Part shown: positions 1-4,970 of the stretch, one piece after another
Layout: every line of letters begins with the position of its first letter
Numbering within the stretch: position 1 is the first letter of the stretch
Assembly (NCBI GenBank): GCA_025965395.1
Contig: JAOPXA010000093.1
Span: 1 to 7,367, forward strand
Direction: 5' to 3'
DNA from: Nocardioidaceae bacterium
GTDB lineage: Bacteria > Actinomycetota > Actinomycetes > Propionibacteriales > Nocardioidaceae
DNA: 7,367 nucleotides
The notes under the pieces: model-generated
Databases searched by the model: none
Told to the model about the DNA's origin: nothing
Seen by the model: only the letters and a program-made list of their open reading frames with translations
Made by a program: the position numbers and the translations under genes

Positions 1-9
1 CCTCGTCGC

Positions 10-583
10 ATGAGCCAACCAGCCTTGCGGAACGCGGCCAGCGAACTGATCGCCGCTCAAGAAGGAGTCCTCACGTATGCCCAGGCGGTCCAGGTGTGCT
101 CGCGCGCATACCCCCAACCGCCTGCCAGCTCGAATCGGTGGCGCTGCTGTCCTGCCCCGTCAGGTCGGTGCTTGGCGGACTGAGCGCACTCGGTCGCGAC
201 GGCTTCAGTGGGTTCGAGCCCGAGTCACCCACGATCGTCATCCCCCACGGCGGTGCCTTCCCTCGACGCGACGGCCTGATCGTGCACTGCTCGACCATGC
301 TGGACAGCCGCGACGTGCATCCGCTGCGCATTCCGCCGCGCACACGCCCGCAGCGCAACTTGATCGACGAAGCGAGCTGGACGCCTACGACGCGGCTCGC
401 GAGATCCACGGTATCCCGCACATGAGCGTGGTCCATGGGAACGCCGATCTCTTCCGCGCCAACGAGGTCGTCATCGCGGGCCCGCGACTCTTGATCTTCA
501 GCTCATACGCCATCCGGCGCGAGCGACCCGTCGTCGGTCAGCAACTCCGCCAACTCCTGCGGCGCGGCGGCTTTCGCGGCTAG
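10..583 (+). pseudogene. Degenerate AbiEi-like/DUF559 family protein (frameshifted, internally deleted)
   Basis: No single frame is open across this stretch, but three frames in succession give recognisable pieces of one family. From the ATG at 10 the first frame reads MSQPALRNAASELIAAQEGV then LTYAQAV, like the N-terminal helix-turn-helix of AbiEi-type antitoxins ('AAQxGVLTRAQA'). From about 130 a second frame carries the middle domain (LGGLSALGRDGF, PTIVIPHGG, GLIVHCSTMLDSRDVHPL, PPRTRP, NLIDEASW). From about 377 a third frame carries the DUF559 (Vsr-like nuclease fold) tail: LDAYD, GIPHMSVVHGNADLFRANEV, LLIFSSYAIRRE, QLRQLLRRGGFRG and a TAG stop. Intact members are usually about 300 residues; only about 190 are accounted for, so about 30 codons near position 105-125 and perhaps 100 near 365-400 appear lost along with the frame. 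The family assignment comes from remembered consensus, not a search. Intact relatives are usually called hypothetical or type IV antitoxin-like; this copy is very probably non-functional. Confidence 0.7.
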
Positions 584-607
584 CGCTCCCACCGCGGCCC
601 GGCCTGG

Positions 608-653
608 GCGTGAAGGGGTTGTGGTCGTCTCAGCAACCACAACCCCTTCACGC
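608..653. terminator. Perfect 18-bp hairpin between convergent genes, likely bidirectional terminator
   Basis: The arms GCGTGAAGGGGTTGTGGT (608-625) and its exact reverse complement (636-653) flank a 10-base loop. The hairpin lies 24 bases past the stop of the broken plus-strand gene and 19 bases past the stop of the minus-strand M1 peptidase. A perfect stem works equally in both directions. There is no T-run on either side, which is common for actinobacterial terminators. Confidence 0.75.
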
Positions 654-672
654 TCGGAGGTGCTCGTGCGGG

Positions 673-2214
673 TTAGGAGGGCGCCGACGGCCAGGCGGGC
701 TTGTCGGCGTCGTAGATCCAATCTTGGAAGAACGGCCCGAGGTCCTCCTTGGAGACCTTCTCGGCGAGCGCGATGAACGCTTTGCCTCCCCGGCTCTTGC
801 CGTTGTAGCGGTGCTGCCACTGCTTGAGGAACGTGAAGAAGTCGCGATCGCCGATCGTGATCTTGAGCGCCTCCCACATCTGCGCACTCCGGTCGTACGT
901 CTGAAAGCCATAGAGGTTCGCCGAGTCGGTCTGGCGCGCCGGCGGGATCTTCCACTCGTCCGCGTCCGCGGCCACGCCATTCCATGCGGCGTAGAAAACG
1001 TCCTCCGTCGTCTCGTCACTGGTCTTGGCAATGACGTTGTTGTAGTGGACGGGCGACCATTCGGCTTGCCCCTCGTTGATCCAAATATCGGTCCAGACCT
1101 TCGGCGAGACCGCGTCGCCGTACCACTGGTGAACGAGCTCGTGGGTAAAGGTGTCGCCCGCAATGTCGTCCACACTCGGGAAGATGGGGCGATCCTGTGT
1201 CTCAAGCGAGTAGTTGATGCCGTCGGGCACGGTGTCGACCACGACGCCGGTGCTGTTGCCGGGGTAGCGTCCGTAGAGCCACTCGAGTCCACGCAGGGTC
1301 TTGCCGAGGTCACCGCGTCGCTGGTTGATCACGCTCTTCTCGTCAGCAGACAACGCTGAGTCGACGAACGACCACTCGGGCACCACACGTCCGCTGCGGA
1401 GGCGCACCTTGCTTTTCAGCACGTCGTACTTGCCGATCGAGATCAGCGCAAGTTCGCTTGCCATCTGCTTCTTCTGCTTCCAGACCCACGTCCTGCGCGT
1501 GCCGGACGCGTTCTTCTTCTTCGACACCAGCTCCCCGTTGCTCGCCACCGCGGCAGAGCCGGTGCCCGCTGAGTTGGTGATCTTCGTCGGAATGGTGATC
1601 TTGAACGTGTAGGTCGCTTTGTCGCTTGGCGTGTTGTTGTTCGGGAAGCCAGCCATCGAGCCAATCGGCTGGCCCAAGAAGGTGGCGCCGTCAGACGTGA
1701 CGTTCCATCCTTCGGACGATCCGTCAGCGTCGGTGTGGCTGGTGGGTATGCCGGAGTACTTCACGACGGTGGTGAATGCACCCACGACTCGCTTCGCCGG
1801 CGTGATCACGAGCTTGTACTTGATGGCGTCCGCATCGATGTCGCGTGACCACTGTGCAGGCTTGCCGTTGACCTTCACCGAGCTGATCTTCAAGCCCTCG
1901 AAATCCATGGAAAACGACTTGAGCGGCACAAGCGCCTTCGCCTTCATCGTGGACTTGGCCTTGACGGTCGATGTCTCCAGCGTCGCGCCGGGCGTCCAGG
2001 CAAGGTCGACGTCGTAGTGCTTCGCGTCATAGCCGCCGTTGCCGACGTGCGGGAACATGGCGTCGCCCGAGGTCTGCGCGCCGTCGATCGCCGTGACAGC
2101 CTCAGCCGTCGTGGTCTGAAGCGCGACGGTTCCGCCGGCAGCGAGGGCAAGCGCAACGGCTTGCACTCCCATCTTGCGGTGCCACGTCGTGTTGGTACGT
2201 CTTGCGAGATTCAT
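673..2214 (-). CDS. Secreted M1 family zinc metallopeptidase (short form)
   Basis: This is a 513-residue exported aminopeptidase-type protein. From the ATG at 2214 it has a signal peptide (basic residues 5-14, hydrophobic core about 16-32, probable cleavage after AEA at 37-39), then an N-terminal beta-rich domain to about residue 230 and a thermolysin-like catalytic domain. The zinc site is complete: HELVH at 358-362 and the third ligand Glu381 in WINEG, giving the classic HExxH-18-E spacing. SLETQ (Glu338) sits where the M1 exopeptidase GAMEN-type motif belongs, and Tyr440 in TYDRS matches the catalytic tyrosine. It lacks the long helical C-terminal domain of the roughly 850-residue PepN type and ends soon after the catalytic helices, as in other short secreted actinobacterial M1 proteins. 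The likely role is removing N-terminal residues from extracellular peptides; substrate preference cannot be read. The frame stays open to an ATG at 2355, but 2214 is chosen because it follows GGGGGGA by 6 bases and starts directly on the signal peptide. It is in the same direction as the upstream binding-protein gene, but a hairpin separates them, so it probably has its own promoter. Confidence 0.93.
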   Translation of the reverse strand: MNLARRTNTTWHRKMGVQAVALALAAGGTVALQTTTAEAVTAIDGAQTSGDAMFPHVGNGGYDAKHYDVDLAWTPGATLETSTVKAKSTMKAKALVPLKSFSMDFEGLKISSVKVNGKPAQWSRDIDADAIKYKLVITPAKRVVGAFTTVVKYSGIPTSHTDADGSSEGWNVTSDGATFLGQPIGSMAGFPNNNTPSDKATYTFKITIPTKITNSAGTGSAAVASNGELVSKKKNASGTRRTWVWKQKKQMASELALISIGKYDVLKSKVRLRSGRVVPEWSFVDSALSADEKSVINQRRGDLGKTLRGLEWLYGRYPGNSTGVVVDTVPDGINYSLETQDRPIFPSVDDIAGDTFTHELVHQWYGDAVSPKVWTDIWINEGQAEWSPVHYNNVIAKTSDETTEDVFYAAWNGVAADADEWKIPPARQTDSANLYGFQTYDRSAQMWEALKITIGDRDFFTFLKQWQHRYNGKSRGGKAFIALAEKVSKEDLGPFFQDWIYDADKPAWPSAPS

Positions 2215-2220
2215 GAGTCG

Positions 2221-2227
2221 TCCCCCC
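2221..2227 (-). promoter_or_regulatory. Ribosome binding site of the M1 peptidase gene
   Basis: On the minus strand GGGGGGA lies 6 bases before the ATG at 2214. It is an imperfect, G-only Shine-Dalgarno match, but it is what fixes the start at 2214 rather than at the more upstream in-frame ATG at 2355. Confidence 0.55.
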
Positions 2228-2316
2228 GTTGTTGTGAGAAAGCCACCGTACTCAGACCATGTGTCAGGGGGATTGCGAGCAACATCCCTTTTCTCAAGCC
2301 CAAACATGAGGACAAA

Positions 2317-2360
2317 GCACAATGTCGCGGACGAGGAGTTCCTCGCCCGCGACATTGCGC
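2317..2360 (-). terminator. Hairpin terminator of the substrate-binding protein gene
   Basis: The arms 2317-2336 and 2341-2360 pair almost fully around a 4-base loop, starting 17 bases past the stop of the binding-protein gene. Position 2331 against 2346 is an A/C mismatch in plus-strand RNA but a G-U wobble in minus-strand RNA, so the stem is continuous there only when transcribed from the minus strand. A second mismatch (2319/2358) near the base remains in both. No strong T-run follows. Confidence 0.7.
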
Positions 2361-2377
2361 CTACTCAGTGGTGTCGG

Positions 2378-3502
2378 CTACTGAACCTTCCACGCGGTCA
2401 GGTAGCTCTGCGGAGCTCCGGGGAAGAGCACCTTCGGCTCTTGGGCCAGATTGGCCTTTTTGACGACCATCGATTCGCCAAGGGGCTCGATTGGGTCAAG
2501 CGTCTCGCCGACGCTCAGCCGGGCCATGAGGTCGATCGCGTCCCACAAGGAGCCGTAGTTGTCGCTGGTCACCGTGGCGAACTGATCACCATCAGCAATG
2601 TACTTGCGGTTCACGTCAGTGGCGTTGTTGCCAATGAGTTTCGGCAGAGGCAGACCCGCAGACTTGATCGCGTCGGGAACACCGTTAAACATCAGATCGT
2701 TGCCCGCGACGATGTACTTGGTCTTGGGGTGGGCCTGAAGGTAGCTGACGATCTTGCCGGGCAAGGTCGTCCCCGCTTCGCCCTGGTTGATCTCTAAGGG
2801 CTCGACCTTGCCGCCCGCCGCGGTGATCTTCTTCTTGAAGACCTCGGAACCTTGCACGTACGAGGGAGCCGCGGGGTCGAACATGAACACGATGCCCTCG
2901 GTGGACTTGGCGTCGGCGATCACCACATCGGCCATCAACTCGGTGAATTGAACCGTGAGCGCAGGTCCGGTCGTAATCCCGGCGATCGGGGAGTCTCCGC
3001 CGGCCTTCACATCGGGAGCGGGCGAGCCAGCGATGACCGGGATCCCGGCGGCTTTGGCCTCCTGAAGCTGCTTGTCAATGGTAGCCACTGGTTGTGTGGC
3101 GATGTAGTAGATGAAGTCAGGCTTGGTTTGCAGCGCGGTATTGAAGGCGCCGACGAAGGCCTCGGGAGTGAAGTCGGCAACGATCTCCTTGGCATTCCAG
3201 CCGAGATCTTTCGCACCTTGCTTAGCTTGAGCGATGGCTTCCGTGCACTGCGGAATGGGGCAGCCGATGAGGACCACAGACACGTCGGTGGAGGGCCGTT
3301 TGGCGAGGGGCGTCAGTTTTCTGGCGGACGGAACCTTGCTGGCGGTCTCCAAGCTGGCCTTCGCGGCGGCCACTGCCTCGGCGCTGAAGCCCGATCCCTT
3401 TGGCTTGTCGGCGCCGCCGTCGGACGACGACGACCCGCAAGCCGAGAAGATCAACGCCGAAACGATGATTCCCATGGTCCCTAGCATTCGTGACTTGTGC
3501 AT
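2378..3502 (-). CDS. Sugar-type ABC transporter substrate-binding lipoprotein (periplasmic-binding-protein-4-like)
   Basis: This 374-residue lipoprotein should capture a small solute outside the membrane. Residues 1-21 are a lipoprotein signal peptide ending FSA with lipidated Cys22 (Phe at the -3 position is slightly atypical), followed by a Ser/Gly/Lys-rich linker to about residue 39. From about residue 72 it has the two-lobed fold of the ribose/galactose-type binders: a first strand (DVSVVLIGCPIPQC), PDFIYYIATQP, then AKAAGIPVIAGSPAPD, IVFMFDP, YIVAGNDLMFNGVPDAIKSA, LIGNNATD and a C-terminal SLWDAIDLMARLSVGE helix. Cys81 and Cys86 could form a disulfide. Length is normal for the family. 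The start at 3502 is fixed by AAGGAG 9 bases upstream. No ATPase or permease gene is adjacent: downstream is a terminator and the M1 peptidase, upstream is the divergent C39-family gene. It is therefore an orphan in this window and may serve a transporter encoded elsewhere or act as a sensor component. The ligand cannot be named from sequence; sugars are the usual but not the only choice. Confidence 0.9.
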   Translation of the reverse strand: MHKSRMLGTMGIIVSALIFSACGSSSSDGGADKPKGSGFSAEAVAAAKASLETASKVPSARKLTPLAKRPSTDVSVVLIGCPIPQCTEAIAQAKQGAKDLGWNAKEIVADFTPEAFVGAFNTALQTKPDFIYYIATQPVATIDKQLQEAKAAGIPVIAGSPAPDVKAGGDSPIAGITTGPALTVQFTELMADVVIADAKSTEGIVFMFDPAAPSYVQGSEVFKKKITAAGGKVEPLEINQGEAGTTLPGKIVSYLQAHPKTKYIVAGNDLMFNGVPDAIKSAGLPLPKLIGNNATDVNRKYIADGDQFATVTSDNYGSLWDAIDLMARLSVGETLDPIEPLGESMVVKKANLAQEPKVLFPGAPQSYLTAWKVQ

Positions 3503-3511
3503 GTGTGCAAA

Positions 3512-3517
3512 CTCCTT
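3512..3517 (-). promoter_or_regulatory. Ribosome binding site of the substrate-binding protein gene
   Basis: AAGGAG on the minus strand, 9 bases before the ATG at 3502. This is a strong match that supports the annotated start, directly ahead of the lipoprotein signal peptide. Confidence 0.8.
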
Positions 3518-3570
3518 GGCTTGATGGCGCTCTTCGAAATGAAGACGCGTCCGGGGGTATCAGCGGCCTT

Positions 3571-3586
3571 TGTGATCTTGATCACA
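3571..3586. promoter_or_regulatory. CRP/GlxR-type operator
   Basis: TGTGATCTTGATCACA is an inverted repeat with 7-base arms around a central TT and matches the cAMP-receptor consensus TGTGA-N6-TCACA exactly. It lies between divergent genes: its edge is 68 bases before the binding-protein start at 3502, and 123 bases before the preferred start of the C39-family gene at 3710 (30 before the alternative start at 3617). CRP-family regulators in actinobacteria (GlxR in Corynebacterium, Crp in mycobacteria and Streptomyces) use this motif, often for carbon-source control. I could not place a convincing -10/-35 pair for the minus-strand gene, so activation versus repression is undecided. Confidence 0.7.
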
Positions 3587-3696
3587 TCATTGAACCTCGT
3601 TGAAAGGTATTCCTGAATGGGTCACTCGTCAAGGATCGGCATTGCTTCATCGGCAGCGACTTCGGGCAAAGGGCGGCGCAGGAAAGCCGAGTGGCT

Positions 3697-3702
3697 TAGG
3701 AT
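3697..3702 (+). promoter_or_regulatory. Possible -10 box for leaderless expression of the C39-family gene
   Basis: TAGGAT fits the actinobacterial TANNNT -10 element and ends 7 bases before the ATG at 3710, the spacing expected for a leaderless transcript starting at or next to that ATG. No good -35 is seen. The AGG inside it could instead act as a weak ribosome binding site 9 bases before the same ATG. Confidence 0.35.
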
Positions 3703-3709
3703 GATCGCG

Positions 3710-4960
3710 ATGACTTCCCCCACACGACGCCGCAGCGTCTGTGTCATCGCACTCGCTGCCGCATTGACTTTCGGCCTCGCCGCCACGGCCCAGGCCGCCC
3801 CCGACCGCGCCGCCATCAAGCGCTGGTCGAGCAACGCCTCGTTCGCCAAGGGCACTGCCGACGGCATCACGATCAGCGGCGGCGGGCTCCGCATCGGCAC
3901 TCCCGCGGGCACTCTCACCTACGCCGATCCGTACGGCAGCAAGAAGCCCAAGACGTACTCATTCGGCACCTGGACCTCTCCATGGGTGGCCACGTCGTTC
4001 GCTACGCGCCGCAGCGTCCCGTCGTGGAACGTCGAGCTCCCCGGTGGCACGTGGGTTCGCGTTCAAATGCGCGGCAAGACAGCCACCAAGACCAGCACCT
4101 GGGACACGATCGCCAACTACGGGTATGCGACGTCGACCGTCTACCGCCGGTCCGCCAGCACTCAGGGCGACGACTACAGCAGTGTCGCGACCGACACCGT
4201 GACGCTGGACGGCAGCAACACGTACAAGGCGTGGCAGCTCAAAGTGACGCTGCTCCGCGCACCCTCGTCAACCGCCACCCCCATCGTGACCTCACTCGGC
4301 GCCATCGCCTCCTCGTACGCTCGTCGATCGATCGCTACGAGCAAGACCACGATGACCGCCGCCAAGGACCTCGACGTCCCGCGCTACTCGCAGATGATCC
4401 ACGCAGGGCAGCACGATCTGTGGGGCGGAGGTGGCGAGAACTGGTGCTCGCCGACATCAGTCGCGATGCTGCTCGGCTACTACCGCAGCGGCCCCAAGCC
4501 CGCCGACTACGACTGGTCGCCCTACGCGGACTCGCAGGTCAACCATGCGGCGCGCTACACCTACGACTACCGCTACCAGGCCAACGGCAACTGGCCTTTC
4601 AGCACCGCATACGCCGGGCGCTACGGACTCGACGCGTTCGTCACCCGCCTGTACGACCTGCGCGAGGCCGAGTCGTTCATCAAAGCGGGCATCCCGCTGG
4701 CCGTCTCGATCAAGTTCGCGAAGGGCAAGCTCACCGGGGCCCCCATCTCGGCCACCAATGGCCACCTGCTCGTGATCCGCGGGTTCACCAAGACCGGCAA
4801 GGTCATCGTCAACGATCCGGCCGCAGCAACCAACGCTTCCGTGCGCCGCACCTATAGCCGCGCGCAGTTCGAGAAGGCGTGGCTCGGCGGCAGCGGCGGC
4901 ATTGCGTATGTCGTGCGGACGCCGACCACCAAGCTTCCGACGGACTCACCGCGCTGGTAG
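3710..4960 (+). CDS. Secreted C39-family cysteine peptidase-like protein
   Basis: From the ATG at 3710 this is a 416-residue secreted protein. It has a signal peptide (TRRR, then a hydrophobic core at about 10-25, probable cleavage after AQA at 27-29), a beta-rich N-terminal module to about residue 215 (FGTWTSPWV, VPSWNVELPGGTWVRVQMRG, then KAWQLKVTLLRA) and a papain-like C39_2 domain from DVPRYSQ to the end. The catalytic set is readable: Cys246 in NWCSPTSVAM, His352 in NGHLLVIRGF and Asp369 in VNDPAA. Standalone exported C39_2 proteins of this architecture are common in actinobacteria; unlike the C39 domains of bacteriocin exporters they carry no ABC transporter, and their substrates are mostly unknown. 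The N-terminal module may bind cell wall or polysaccharide, but that is inference. In-frame ATGs also exist at 3617 (GAAAGG 9 bases before it) and 3701; the 3617 start would give an unusually long region before the signal peptide. The gene is divergent from the binding protein and shares its control region. Confidence 0.88.
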   Translation: MTSPTRRRSVCVIALAAALTFGLAATAQAAPDRAAIKRWSSNASFAKGTADGITISGGGLRIGTPAGTLTYADPYGSKKPKTYSFGTWTSPWVATSFATRRSVPSWNVELPGGTWVRVQMRGKTATKTSTWDTIANYGYATSTVYRRSASTQGDDYSSVATDTVTLDGSNTYKAWQLKVTLLRAPSSTATPIVTSLGAIASSYARRSIATSKTTMTAAKDLDVPRYSQMIHAGQHDLWGGGGENWCSPTSVAMLLGYYRSGPKPADYDWSPYADSQVNHAARYTYDYRYQANGNWPFSTAYAGRYGLDAFVTRLYDLREAESFIKAGIPLAVSIKFAKGKLTGAPISATNGHLLVIRGFTKTGKVIVNDPAAATNASVRRTYSRAQFEKAWLGGSGGIAYVVRTPTTKLPTDSPRW

Positions 4961-4970
4961 TCGGCGGTGG

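Noticed and set aside
77..583. A 168-residue plus-strand reading frame as an intact gene
   Set aside because: Only its C-terminal third resembles a protein family. The first half is arginine-rich out-of-frame reading of the neighbouring frames of the same broken gene.
610..1359. Long plus-strand reading frame opposite the M1 peptidase gene (249 residues)
   Set aside because: It is the antisense shadow of the peptidase; its sequence is low-complexity R/V/L-rich with no family resemblance, as usual for high-GC DNA.
2215..2355. N-terminal extension of the M1 peptidase to the ATG at 2355
   Set aside because: The extra 47 residues would be encoded partly by the terminator hairpin of the upstream gene and would bury the signal peptide; the ATG at 2214 has a better-placed ribosome binding site.
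3495..3510. TTGTGCATGTGTGCAA as a possible LacI-type operator at the binding-protein start
   Set aside because: The inverted repeat is imperfect at two positions per arm and overlaps the start codon; no LacI-family gene is in the window, so chance is as likely.
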